DNA from: Halobacteriales archaeon
GTDB lineage: Archaea; Halobacteriota; Halobacteria; Halobacteriales; SKNY01
Direction: 5' to 3'
Assembly: GCA_007118975.1 (NCBI GenBank)
Contig: SKQO01000012.1
Span: 1 to 62,440, forward strand
DNA length: 62,440 nucleotides
In this document: positions 53,264-62,331 of the stretch, in pieces
How the letters are laid out: each line of letters begins with the position of its first letter
Numbering within the stretch: the first letter of the stretch is position 1
Position numbers and translations under genes: made by a program
The notes under the pieces: model-generated
What the model saw: only the letters and a program-made list of their open reading frames with translations
Databases searched by the model: none
What the model was told of the DNA's origin: nothing

Positions 53264-54291
53264 TCGTCGGCACCACCGCTGGTACCGATTCGTGACAGAA
53301 CGTCGGCCAGCAGTTCGATCGCTTCCGCACGATCTGGTCCAAGCGGCGATCCCGCCACGAACGCATCGGCGTATTCGCGGAGCCGTTCGATCCGGTTTGC
53401 GACCTCGTCGGGGGTTCCAGCGACACAAAACGCGTCGATCATTGCCTTCGACACGGCGTCGTAGGCGGTCGGATGCTCGCCAGCTGCCAGGGACGTTCGA
53501 ATCCGCTCGACACGTTCTTGCTCGAGGTCATGGCGTCGCATCGCCGCATCGGGGGCTCCCGCGACGATGAATGCGACCGGCGGGCGGGCGGCCGCAATGG
53601 CGGCCGTTCGCTCGGTTGCAATACTCACGCTCGCAAAGGCGGCGAACGTGAATTCGCCATTGTCCGCATCACGGTTCTCGAGCCCACGGTCGACGGCTCG
53701 CTGCATGAGGGCGTAATCACGTGGATGGGCCCCGTTGGCCAGGAGCCCGTCCGCTCGACGTGCCGCCAGCCTCACCATGCGTGGACCCTGGCCGCCCAGA
53801 TACACGGGGATGTGCCCGGTTTCATAGCTCAACCGCGCTGCCTCGATCTCAAGGGGTTTCCCCGTCGAGACCTGCTCGCCGCGCCAGAGATCTCGACAAA
53901 CCTCCAACGTCGCCTCGACCCGCTCGACCGGACGGTCTCGCTCGATGCCGAGCTTCCGAAGGGTGGAGCGATCACCGGCGCCCAGGCCAAGGACGGCACG
54001 TCCATCGCTGGCTTCGCCCAGGGTCGCCGTTGCAGACGCGAGCGAGACCGGATGACGATCGTACGGATTCGCGACGCCGGGTCCCAACCGTATGGTCTCG
54101 GTCCGCGAGGCGATCCGATCGAGCGCGAGGAATGCATCGCGGTTGTTGAAGTGACTCGAGACGAACGCGGTATCGATCCCCGCCGATTCGGCGCGCTCGG
54201 CGAGGTCCGCGACAGCTCGAATCGGTCCGTCGGGGGTGAGTTCGACTCCCCAGTCGAGTCCCCGAGCCGCCTGGTGATTACCTTCGGTCAT
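53260..54291 (-). CDS. mer: Mer-like F420-dependent methylenetetrahydropterin reductase (LLM family)
   Basis: 343 aa bacterial-luciferase-like TIM barrel. The N-terminus LDWGVELTPDGPI, FVSSHFNNRDAFLALDRIA, and RLGPGVANPYDRHPVSLASA are typical of Mer, the F420-dependent reductase of 5,10-methylene-H4MPT to methyl-H4MPT. GLGAGDRSTLRKLGI and PVYLGGQGPRMVRLAARRADGLL also fit. In haloarchaea a Mer homologue has been suggested to act as the folate-type methylene reductase. First gene of the operon, divergent from agmatinase. Confidence 0.88.
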   Translation of the reverse strand: MTEGNHQAARGLDWGVELTPDGPIRAVADLAERAESAGIDTAFVSSHFNNRDAFLALDRIASRTETIRLGPGVANPYDRHPVSLASATATLGEASDGRAVLGLGAGDRSTLRKLGIERDRPVERVEATLEVCRDLWRGEQVSTGKPLEIEAARLSYETGHIPVYLGGQGPRMVRLAARRADGLLANGAHPRDYALMQRAVDRGLENRDADNGEFTFAAFASVSIATERTAAIAAARPPVAFIVAGAPDAAMRRHDLEQERVERIRTSLAAGEHPTAYDAVSKAMIDAFCVAGTPDEVANRIERLREYADAFVAGSPLGPDRAEAIELLADVLSRIGTSGGADE

Positions 54292-54310
54292 ATTTAGTCC
54301 GGTATATTAT

Positions 54311-54324
54311 TACTTGAAGTACTT
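54311..54324. repeat. Overlapping palindromes upstream of mer
   Basis: TACTTGAAGTA and AAGTACTT overlap 20-33 nt upstream of the mer ATG, at the place expected for its TATA region. Possible operator for the operon, or simply an AT-rich promoter. Confidence 0.4.
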
Positions 54325-54436
54325 ACTACGGCGTCGACTATCAATGGTGTGATCGATGTTGAGGCCTGTGTGATGCGGCTTCCGATCCAGTGATCGACAC
54401 CTATTCCACCGGCGCTATCGATCTTTCGGGTGGACA

Positions 54437-55276
54437 ATGTCGGGCGCGAGTGATGGATTTCCGGGTGCGAACGCGACGTCCCTCTCGGTGGCAGCTTATG
54501 CGATCGTCGGCGCACCGCTCGATGCCACGACCTCGCAGTATCCGGGGACACGATTCGGGCCCGACCGAATCCGTGCGGAGGGCCGCGGGTTCGAGGATTA
54601 CGATCACCTGACCGAGCGTCGGTTCACTGACCTCGACGTCCTCGACCGTGGTAACGTGAGGCCGTGGGCTGACGTTCCGGCATATCTCGAGTTTCTGGCT
54701 GGGGAGGTACGCGATGTTCGAGCTGCCGGCGCGGTGCCGGTCCTGTTAGGTGGGGAACATACCGTGACGGTGGCGGGGACCCGGGCCGTCGAGCCGGATC
54801 ACGTGGTGTGCATCGACGCACATCTCGATCTTCGAGCCTCGTTCGATGGCACGGCATGGAGTCACGCGACGACGAACTATCACGTCAGCGAGCACGTCGA
54901 CGAGGTAACGATCCTGGGGGCCCGCGCCGGTGCCGCCGAATCCTGGGATCGGCTGGCCGACCACCCCGCGATCACTGCCATCCCACCCGAAGACGTCAGC
55001 CAGTGGGTAGCCGATTGCCGCTCGCGGTTACGCGGTAACGATCTCTATCTCAGCGTGGACATCGATGGGATCGATCCTGCCTATGCACCGGCTACCGGCA
55101 CCCGAGAGCCCTTCGGTGTCGCCCCCCGGGCGGTCCGCGCCCTCATCCGCCAACTCGCCCCACTGACAATTGGATTCGACATCGTCGAGGTGAACGACCG
55201 CGACGATGGCCAGACCGCCACGCTCGCGGCCAAGCTCGTTCGCGAGTTCGTTCATCGACACGCAGACACATCATGA
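54437..55276 (+). CDS. speB: Agmatinase-family ureohydrolase
   Basis: 279 aa. Binuclear manganese site: LGGEHTVT, CIDAHLDLR, the conserved His in SHATTN, and SVDIDGIDPAYAPATGT. In haloarchaea agmatinase has been linked experimentally to hypusine formation on aIF5A rather than to spermidine synthesis. The position beside Nif3 and deoxyhypusine synthase, and near aIF5A, fits. Its stop overlaps the Nif3 ATG by 4 nt. Confidence 0.92.
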   Translation: MSGASDGFPGANATSLSVAAYAIVGAPLDATTSQYPGTRFGPDRIRAEGRGFEDYDHLTERRFTDLDVLDRGNVRPWADVPAYLEFLAGEVRDVRAAGAVPVLLGGEHTVTVAGTRAVEPDHVVCIDAHLDLRASFDGTAWSHATTNYHVSEHVDEVTILGARAGAAESWDRLADHPAITAIPPEDVSQWVADCRSRLRGNDLYLSVDIDGIDPAYAPATGTREPFGVAPRAVRALIRQLAPLTIGFDIVEVNDRDDGQTATLAAKLVREFVHRHADTS

Positions 55277-56040
55277 ACGCACAGGACCTAGCCGATCGAC
55301 TGAACGAGGAGCTCAGAACGACCGCATATGCCGACATAGACGGGAGCCCCAACGGCTTGCAGGTCGGACCGGGAGATGCTGTAGTCGAGACGGCAGCCGC
55401 GGCCGTAGACGCCAGTGCAGCGACGATCGACGCGGCCATCACCGCCGACGCGGACATGTTGCTCACCCACCACGGACTCTGGTGGGAAGGAACCGACCGG
55501 GTGACGGGGATCACGTACGACCGATTGAAGCGGTTGCTGGACGCCGAGTTGCCACTTTACGTCGCACATCTCCCCCTGGACGGTCACCAGGAGTACGGCA
55601 ATGCGGCTGGCCTGGCGGACGTGCTCGATCTGCGAGCGCGTGCCCCGTTCGGGGCCTTCGGCGCGGAGTACATCGGTCAGCAGGGGCATCTTCCCGAATC
55701 GCTCCGGTGCTCCGAGCTGGTGGACCGACTCGCCACCGAACTACCACATGGTGGACAGCGCGTTCAGGTGCTCGATCACGGCCCGGCCGTTGTCGATCAC
55801 GTGGCCATCGTCACGGGAAGCGGTGTCGACTACCTCCAGGAAGCCGTCGATGCCGGTGCAGACGTCCTGGTGACGGGCGAGGGAAAGCAAGTGGCATATC
55901 ACGAGTCTCGTGAACTGGGGATCAATCTCGTGCTCGCGGGTCACTACGCGACGGAGGTATTCGGGGTCACGTCACTGCTCGAGCTGTTGGGGACCTGGGG
56001 GATTGACGAGGAGTTCCTTCAACATCCGACGGGGTTATGA
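55273..56040 (+). CDS. NIF3-like dinuclear metal centre protein
   Basis: 255 aa, the short NIF3/YbgI form without the inserted middle domain. Motifs: YADIDGSPNGLQVGPGD, LLTHHGLWWEG (metal-binding His pair, about residues 64-70), VAHLPLDGH, and near the C-terminus LAGHYATEVFGV. Exact substrate unknown; members are toroidal hexamers, sometimes annotated as GTP cyclohydrolase type 1-like. Coupled to agmatinase, 28 nt before deoxyhypusine synthase. Confidence 0.92.
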   Translation: MNAQDLADRLNEELRTTAYADIDGSPNGLQVGPGDAVVETAAAAVDASAATIDAAITADADMLLTHHGLWWEGTDRVTGITYDRLKRLLDAELPLYVAHLPLDGHQEYGNAAGLADVLDLRARAPFGAFGAEYIGQQGHLPESLRCSELVDRLATELPHGGQRVQVLDHGPAVVDHVAIVTGSGVDYLQEAVDAGADVLVTGEGKQVAYHESRELGINLVLAGHYATEVFGVTSLLELLGTWGIDEEFLQHPTGL

Positions 56041-56068
56041 GCCCCCTGCCCCGCCCGCAAGGTAAGCG

Positions 56069-57100
56069 ATGAGCGACGAGGAACACGGCACGGTCCCGGA
56101 TCGCGAGGAGTTCGCCGAGGACCCAATCGGACACGCCACAGTCGAGGCAGGGATGTCCGTCGACGAGCTGGTCGGTGAATATGCACGGGCCGGATTCGGT
56201 GCCCCGGCCGTCTCGGAGGCGGTGGACATTCTCACGACGATGTTCGCTCGCGATGATGTCACCGTCTTCATGGGGCTGGCCGGAGCGATGGTCCCGGGCG
56301 GCATGCGCCGGATTGTCAGCGATCTGATTCGCGATGGGTACGTCGACGCGCTCGTGACGACAGGCGCGAATCTGACCCACGACACCATCGAGGCGATCGG
56401 CGGTCATCACCATCACGGACGAGAGGGTGCCCCGGATCGGTCGCTCCGGGAGCACGACGAGCAACTCAGGGAGGAGTGGGTCGACCGCATTTACAACGTG
56501 TATCTCCCGCAGGAACATTTCACGGCCTTCGAGCACCATCTCCGCGAGGAGGTGTTTCCCGCCTTCAATGGGCCGGCAAGCATCCAGGCATTCGTGGCCG
56601 CCCTGGGCGACGCGAACACCCGGGTACACGCGGCCGGCGATGTCCCCGGCGACCCGGGCATCGCGGCGGCTGCAGCCGAGGCGGACGTCCCGATCTACTG
56701 TCCGGCAATCCAGGATTCCATCCTCGGGCTCCAGGCGTGGATGTACGGCCAGACCAACGACTTCGGCCTCGACGCACTCGAGGATATGTCCCACCTCAAC
56801 GACCTCGCGTACGATGCCGAGGAGTGTGGCGCCTTCGTGGTCGGCGGCGGCGTCCCGAAGAATTTCGTCCTGCAGTCGCTGCTCGTGACCCCGACCGCCT
56901 ACCGGTACGCGGTCCAGCTCACCATGGACCCGCCACAAACCGGGGGACTCTCCGGGGCGACGCTCGAAGAGGCGCGATCCTGGGGCAAAATAGAGCCGGA
57001 CGGCGAGAACGCGAGCGTTTACGGAGACGCCACCATCACGTTGCCACTCGTGGTCGCCGCGGCGCGCCATCGAGTCGAAGAGCTAGCAACGGGGCCCTAA
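56069..57100 (+). CDS. dys: Deoxyhypusine synthase
   Basis: 343 aa. It transfers an aminobutyl (or here possibly agmatine-derived) group to Lys36 of aIF5A using NAD. Visible features: FMGLAGAMVPGGMRRIVSDLI (N-terminal NAD region, two adjacent motifs), VTTGANLTHD, VYLPQEHF, and catalytic Lys307 in ARSWGKIEPDG with DATITLPLV after it. Third gene of the agmatinase-Nif3-dys operon. Its stop overlaps the convergent MFS gene by 4 nt. Confidence 0.96.
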   Translation: MSDEEHGTVPDREEFAEDPIGHATVEAGMSVDELVGEYARAGFGAPAVSEAVDILTTMFARDDVTVFMGLAGAMVPGGMRRIVSDLIRDGYVDALVTTGANLTHDTIEAIGGHHHHGREGAPDRSLREHDEQLREEWVDRIYNVYLPQEHFTAFEHHLREEVFPAFNGPASIQAFVAALGDANTRVHAAGDVPGDPGIAAAAAEADVPIYCPAIQDSILGLQAWMYGQTNDFGLDALEDMSHLNDLAYDAEECGAFVVGGGVPKNFVLQSLLVTPTAYRYAVQLTMDPPQTGGLSGATLEEARSWGKIEPDGENASVYGDATITLPLVVAAARHRVEELATGP

Positions 57101-58419
57101 GTACTCGGGTCCTCGACGCTCAGCCAGACACCCACTGCGCCGAAGAGAGTCAGAATACCCGCGACGACGAACGGCACGGCGAATCCGAGGAAGGCGAGGC
57201 CACCGGCCAAGAGCGGCCCCACCACGAGCCCGACACTGAAGGACGCGCTCACCACCCCCATCTGCTGGCCGGCCTGCTGCTCGTCGACGATGTCCGCCGC
57301 GAGGGCGAACGCCGGTGCGATCACGCCCGCCAAGGCGATCCCCTGGAGTCCGCGAAGGAGCGTGAACTCCCAGATGTTGGTCGCAAAGCCCATCATCGCG
57401 ACGATGGGGGCGTTCATGACGAGCCCCCAGACGATGAACCGCTTGCGGCCGTACCGATCCGAGGCGACGCCCACCGGGAACTGGAGGACGAGCCGGACCA
57501 GGGTCGTGATCGCGAAAATGATGCCGAAGCCGGTGAGGGTACCACCGATCCGGTCCAATATCGGGTTCTCCATCGCGATCAGCGCCGAAAACCCCATCAT
57601 GAGCGTCACGATGGCGAGTGCGAGCCCGAGCAGGGAGGTGGCCTGACGCCACGAGGAGAACAACAAGAGCACGTTCGCCGAACCGAGTTCCGTCTCGGCC
57701 TCGCTGACCGGGCCATCGCTGCCGCCGCTGACCGGGGCGTCGGGTTCGACCCCGTGCCGATCGCCCGGGCGGACGTCGGGGACTAGAAAGTGGATCGCGA
57801 TGGCTGCACAGAAGACGACCCCGGCGCCGAACATGAACGCGACGGACATGTCGAACAGATCGGAGAGGACCCCGCCGACGATCGGCCCGACACCCCAGCC
57901 CAACGTTCGGAAGGTGTCGAAAAACCCCATGCTCCCGCCGCGGGTGTCCTGAACGGTGATCCCCTCGATCATCGCCATCAACGCGGGGGTGGAGATGGCG
58001 AGTGCGAAGCCCTGCAGCATGCGGATGCTGATCATGCCCGAGACCGTGTCCACCTGGGTGTACGCGAAGATCGTGAACGCGCTCCCGACGAGCCCGATCT
58101 CGAGGAACACCTTTCTGACCCCGACGTAATCGGAGAGTCGACCCATCGGGATCTCGAAGATTGCACGAACCACGCCGAAGACCGAAAAGAGGATCCCGAC
58201 CTTGAGCTCGGTCGTGACCGGGAGGCCCAGGATGAACTCCGGGAAGAACGGATCCTCGAGGCCGGCAAGCCACGGCGCCAGAAGCGGAACGATCAGTCCG
58301 GCGCCGAAGGCCGCGATTCCCTGGGCTAAGGCGAGCACGAACAGGGTACGTGAGACCCCGCGGGCGCCAAACCATTTCGCGAGCCATCCCAGGTTCCGTT
58401 GCACACGTCGCCGGTTCAC
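57097..58419 (-). CDS. Major facilitator superfamily transporter
   Basis: 440 aa with 12 transmembrane helices in two halves separated by an acidic Ser/Gly-rich cytoplasmic loop (about residues 200-245). MFS loop motifs: MGRLSDYVGVRKVFLEIG after TM2 and GVASDRYGRKRFIVWG in the second half. Drug/solute efflux type; no substrate can be assigned. I place the start at GTG 58419 (MNRRRVQRNLGWLAKW); the longer frame runs into the divergent nitroreductase gene and is not plausible protein. Confidence 0.9.
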   Translation of the reverse strand: MNRRRVQRNLGWLAKWFGARGVSRTLFVLALAQGIAAFGAGLIVPLLAPWLAGLEDPFFPEFILGLPVTTELKVGILFSVFGVVRAIFEIPMGRLSDYVGVRKVFLEIGLVGSAFTIFAYTQVDTVSGMISIRMLQGFALAISTPALMAMIEGITVQDTRGGSMGFFDTFRTLGWGVGPIVGGVLSDLFDMSVAFMFGAGVVFCAAIAIHFLVPDVRPGDRHGVEPDAPVSGGSDGPVSEAETELGSANVLLLFSSWRQATSLLGLALAIVTLMMGFSALIAMENPILDRIGGTLTGFGIIFAITTLVRLVLQFPVGVASDRYGRKRFIVWGLVMNAPIVAMMGFATNIWEFTLLRGLQGIALAGVIAPAFALAADIVDEQQAGQQMGVVSASFSVGLVVGPLLAGGLAFLGFAVPFVVAGILTLFGAVGVWLSVEDPST

Positions 58420-58499
58420 CGTCGGGTTACAAAGCGCTACACGTTCGGGACGACGGCAACACACGAAACAGCTATTGGGCTGGATTCGCGGGCCATCGT

Positions 58500-59003
58500 A
58501 TGGACGTCGACGACGCGGTGAAACGACGACTCGAGGTGCGGGACTTCGCCGACGAGTCCGTTCCCGAGGCGGTGATTCAGGACGTGCTTGATGGTGGGCG
58601 GCTTGCACCCAGCGGTCGGAACACCCAGCACTGGCGGTTCATCCTGCTCGAAGCACAGCGTGATTTAAACGAGCTCGCCGAGTTGAGTCCAACGGGAGGA
58701 TGGGTCAACGATGCGGCGTTCGCGATCGTCGTGTGCACGGATCCAACACACGATTATCACGAGATCGACGCCGGTCGCGCGATTACGCACATGCAACTGA
58801 TTGCCTGGGCACACGGCGTGGGGTCTTGCATCTTCACCGTCGACAATCCGGAGCTCGATGCGTATCTCGAGGTGCCAGAGGAATACGAACTCACGCTGGT
58901 CGGGGCGTTCGGGTATCCGGCACGGGAGATCCAGGGGAAAAAGGACCGAAAACCGTTGTCGACGGTCGCCTTCGAGGACCGCTTCGGGCGCCCGCTTGAG
59001 TGA
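58500..59003 (+). CDS. Nitroreductase-family flavoprotein
   Basis: 167 aa, short nitroreductase fold. FMN-binding N-terminus KRRLEVRDFADE with Arg residues, LAPSGRNTQHWRFILL (about residues 35-50), and LVGAFGYPA near the C-terminus. NAD(P)H-dependent reductase of unknown substrate. The start MDVDDAVKRRLE at 58500 fits the family. Confidence 0.9.
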   Translation: MDVDDAVKRRLEVRDFADESVPEAVIQDVLDGGRLAPSGRNTQHWRFILLEAQRDLNELAELSPTGGWVNDAAFAIVVCTDPTHDYHEIDAGRAITHMQLIAWAHGVGSCIFTVDNPELDAYLEVPEEYELTLVGAFGYPAREIQGKKDRKPLSTVAFEDRFGRPLE

Positions 59004-59667
59004 CTACCCGGGTCAGTGGTCCGCCACATGGAGTAAGGCTCATTCCGATCGCCGGCCGATGTTCACCGGACCGATGACGATGGCACCGATCCGAGCCGGT
59101 CTCGGCAACCGGTAGTGACGATCCCTGTGAGTGCCGAGGTCAACTTTATCAGTGTAACGTCGCCACTGCCCATATTCGGCCGTTAACCCTTTTGACCCAC
59201 GTCATTATTGGCGGAGGGTGAGTCTTCGTTCCGTTCTTCCGGGGCTGCGGTCGATATCCCGAGGGCCCTGCCACCGAGAATACCTACTCGTTGTGCGATG
59301 GGTCCATAGCTGTCCGACAACCGAGTTAGACCGCGAGTGACCTGATCGTGATTGGCGTTTGCGGCATTGGTCCTCGGCGATAGTGATCGGTCCCCTTTTG
59401 ACCGGGTTAGATCTGGGATGCACGTGGCTGCAAACGGTCGGGTCTTCTCTCCCATGTCTTGAAACGGGCTGTGGGTTGTACGCGCCAGGTTACTGGGACG
59501 ACGTTCAATTCGTGTTTGGCGTCACGAGTTTTCCGATTCGACGCGAATGTTGGTGCCACCGAGTGCTGGTGGAAATACCGGATCATGTCGAGTGACGTCG
59601 ATTGTTCCCTTCATTTGTCTCGTTTCTGTCCCCTCCTGCTTCGTATTTCAAATGGGGACGATCTTGC
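59004..59667. other. Intergenic stretch, no supported gene
   Basis: About 660 bp between the nitroreductase and the methyltransferase. A 90-codon frame on the minus strand (59183-59455, GLTRLSDSYGPIAQRV) is the most protein-like candidate but has no recognised family. Codon use is not clearly haloarchaeal. Perhaps decayed DNA. Confidence 0.5.
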
Positions 59668-60426
59668 TCATTTCTCGGCGATCGCGATGAGTCGTTCTGC
59701 GTCCTGGTCATACGGGTCTCCATCGAATGAACCGAACAGCGATACGTTTGCGAATCCGGCCTGTCTCAACACTTCTGCGAGTTCGTACCCGGAGTACAAT
59801 CGGTGTGAAACGTCGAAGGTGCGGATCTCGCCCTCGCGAATGACGATCCATCGATTTTCCATCCAGCTCCAACCGTCCGTGAGGTGACATTCCTCCAGGA
59901 GGTAGCTGCCATCCGCTTCGTGCCACGTCCGCGAGTGAAAATCGTTGGCGAGGATCTCCTTACCATTCATATCGACAACCAGCCGACCGCCTGGTGTGAG
60001 CGACTTGTAGAAATTCTGTGCAACGAGCTTATCCTCCTCCCGATCCGCAAAATAGCCGAACGAGCTGAACAAATTGAGGACGACATCATATGATCCGTCT
60101 CCAGCGAACTCGCGCATGTCCGCACAGACACATTCCACATCCCCGACCACCATCGCCGCCTGTTCATCGATCGCTTGGAGATAGTGCTCCGTCCGGTCAA
60201 CTGCTGTCACCGCAAAGCCGCGGTCTGCGAGCGACACCGCATGTCTTCCTACCCCACTCGGCATATCGAGCACACGCGCTGGCGGTTCGAGGCCAAGCAT
60301 TTCGGTCAACTTTTCGACCTGCTCTCGGGCTTCCTCGAACGACTCGGGTGGAAACAGGAAGTGTTCGCAGGTTTTCCAGAATTCATCTTGCTCGTACCAC
60401 GCGGGATCAGTGTCCATGACGTCCAT
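59668..60426 (-). CDS. Class I SAM-dependent methyltransferase
   Basis: 252 aa. Motif I is VLDMPSGVGRHAVSLA (about residues 50-65), then VTAVDRTEHYL (motif II region) and DVVLNLFSSFGYF (motif IV region). The C-terminal part (SLFGSFDGDPYD) is typical of small cytosolic methyltransferases. Substrate unknown. Start MDVMDTDPAWYEQ at 60426; a start 3 codons later is possible. Monocistronic, downstream of the kinase pseudogene. Confidence 0.9.
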   Translation of the reverse strand: MDVMDTDPAWYEQDEFWKTCEHFLFPPESFEEAREQVEKLTEMLGLEPPARVLDMPSGVGRHAVSLADRGFAVTAVDRTEHYLQAIDEQAAMVVGDVECVCADMREFAGDGSYDVVLNLFSSFGYFADREEDKLVAQNFYKSLTPGGRLVVDMNGKEILANDFHSRTWHEADGSYLLEECHLTDGWSWMENRWIVIREGEIRTFDVSHRLYSGYELAEVLRQAGFANVSLFGSFDGDPYDQDAERLIAIAEK

Positions 60427-60644
60427 ACGGGCCCAAATGGTGTATCCTTGTGTGAGGGCAGCACGCCCGCCCCGGACGATCACGAGCTCCGCCGCCCCGT
60501 CTGAGGCAACTGGGGTGACGATCCCGACTTGAACTCCCGCAACCAGACGGCCGATCCGACTCCTGGAGTCCTCTCGATCAGTTGTGGCGCGTGTCCTTGT
60601 CGCGGCGACCAGGCGTACGACGCGGATGTAAGTACTCGTTCGCG

Positions 60645-62050
60645 TTACGGTTGGTGGCGAGACGCCGCGAGGTGGGGAAGCTCTATCCGTACGGCCGTCC
60701 CAGCGTCAGTGTCGATCTTGAGCTGGCCCATCATCGCTGTCACCGCCCACTTGAGTTCCCACAGTCCCAGTCCCTAGTGTGTTCGAACGCGATTTCGTCA
60801 CCGATCGCGAGCGGTTCGAGTTCCGCGTCCGGAATACCCGGCCCGTCGTCACGTACCTGTACGATCACCCGCTCGTCCCTCGCGTGTGCACAGACCTCGA
60901 ACACGTTATCCGCGTGGGTACATGCGTTCTCAAGCGCGCTGTCGATCGCGGCCTTCAGTGCGATCCGATTGGTCTGGAGGGGCAGCCCACGGGGCGGCTC
61001 GTATGCGATCGAAAGCGAGCCCGTCGAGTGAGGGTGCGCTTCGATCCGTTTCGAGGTCGAAACATTCGGTTTCCCTGGCCGAGGCGACGAATTCTTCGAT
61101 GGATCTGGCCCGGGCGGCCACGTCGAGTAGTGCATCCGCGCTCTCCAGAACGGCGTCTCGGTGCTGTACTTGGCTTTCGTCGACATCGAGCAGTTCGGCA
61201 TGAGCCGAGAGAACTTCGACCGTGTTGCGGAGGTTGTGCCTGAGGACCCGATTGAGCACGACCAGACGTTCCTTCCGTCGCTCGCGCTCGGTCAGGTCGG
61301 GTAAACTCACGACTGCCCCGAGTCCGCGGTCGTGCTGGTCGCTGATAGGAGACACGGCGGGATCGAACCGGCGCGTCCCCTCGGCTGTCTCCATGGCAAC
61401 CGTCTCCTGTTCCCGGAAGCTGGCGACTCTCATCCCCAGGACAGCCTCGAGGTCAACCCCCAGGGGTGGATGGCCGGGCTAAATCCAATGTATCGCACGC
61501 GCTTGCGTTGATCGTAATCACTGGTTCCGCTCGGTCGGTGACAAAGACGATATCGTCGGTCTCCTGGACGATGTGCCGTTCACCGATCGTCCCGATGGCC
61601 GGTGTGGTTTCGAACAGGCCGTATCGGTAGATCGCGAGCACCAGGACGCTAAAGCACGCGGCGTAGACACCCACATATGTTCCCCCGATCCAACCGGGAT
61701 CCGTACTCCCCGACACGATGACGATATTGATGCCAAACTGTGCGATGAAGGGGGCACGCACGACGAATCCAGCCAGGCTCCATGGCAGGTGGGCGTGTTC
61801 GTGGGTGATCCTGAGAAGCAGATACGCACCGCGCGCGAGCAGCCCGATGTGATATACCGACATGACGGCGGCGATCCCACCGACCAGGGCGACGACCACA
61901 CCACCCCGCACGAGGCCGCTCGTTTCCAGGCCGATCAAGACGAAGAACCCCGCGATGGGGAGAACCTGTAACGCCACCAGCCGAGGAGACGTCTCGACGC
62001 ACCGTCCGGAGTACCCGAGACTGTACAGCGCCCATGGGACGGAGGCGACA
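60645..62050 (-). pseudogene. Histidine kinase (7TM-PAS-HisKA-HATPase) pseudogene, N-terminally truncated
   Basis: Successive frames encode the end of an N-terminal 7TM sensor (PWALYSLGYSGR... GGIAAVMSVYHIGLLARGAY), a PAS-like piece (VFVTDRAEPVITINASACDTL), HisKA (LNRVLRHNLRNTVEV, phospho-acceptor His) and HATPase (SALENACTHADN, VRDDGPGIPDAEL), ending WELKWAVTAMMGQL. Three breaks: an extra base in the G5/C5 run at 61457-61461, one between about 61020 and 61070, and a missing base near 60772-60774. The 5' part is missing: the kinase frame ends at 62050, where the terminal motif of a tnpB element begins. Not functional. Confidence 0.88.
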
Positions 62051-62331
62051 TTGACATCCTCCTCCGCGTTTACGCGGAGAAGTCCTGAGCGTTGGAGATT
62101 TCAGGTTCGCAGTTCCACCGAACCCCGACACGGTGAGAATCCGCGTCGGGGTTCACGGCCTGTGACGGGTGGGACTGCTGGGAGTGCCAAGCCCCCGGTA
62201 CTCCTATCCTCCATCGTGTTCGGACTCCCGGCGTTGTGTTTGCCTTGCGGGAGTCCGGCAGACTCCAACGGACTCGGAGTTACTTTTCGTCGGGCGTACA
62301 GCAGTCAACGCCACTCGTATTCTGTGAGCGT
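62051..62331 (-). mobile_element. Truncated tnpB element (right end plus 3' remnant of tnpB)
   Basis: On the minus strand the end reads CTCCGCGTAAACGCGGAG then GAGGATGTCAA, a perfect 7-bp hairpin (62062-62079) and terminal motif of the IS200/IS605 right ends seen in haloarchaea. Upstream, frame 62101 to about 62295 encodes RRKVTPSPLES, EDRSTGGLALPAV and RRGFSP, matching the TnpB C-terminus (DRSTGWLAQPAV in the left copy). The rest of tnpB and the left end are missing, so this is a relict. It interrupts the histidine kinase gene. Confidence 0.82.

Noticed and set aside
57097-58608. 503-codon version of the MFS transporter
   Set aside because: The first 63 codons are Arg/Pro-rich and overlap the divergent nitroreductase gene; the GTG at 58419 is a better start.
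59183-59455. 90-codon minus-strand frame before the methyltransferase
   Set aside because: Some hydrophobic protein-like sequence, but no family and no promoter signal; left as an unassigned spacer.
60740-61433. Separate small HisKA and HATPase genes
   Set aside because: They overlap in different frames and together reconstruct one kinase with the membrane part, so a broken single gene is the simpler reading.
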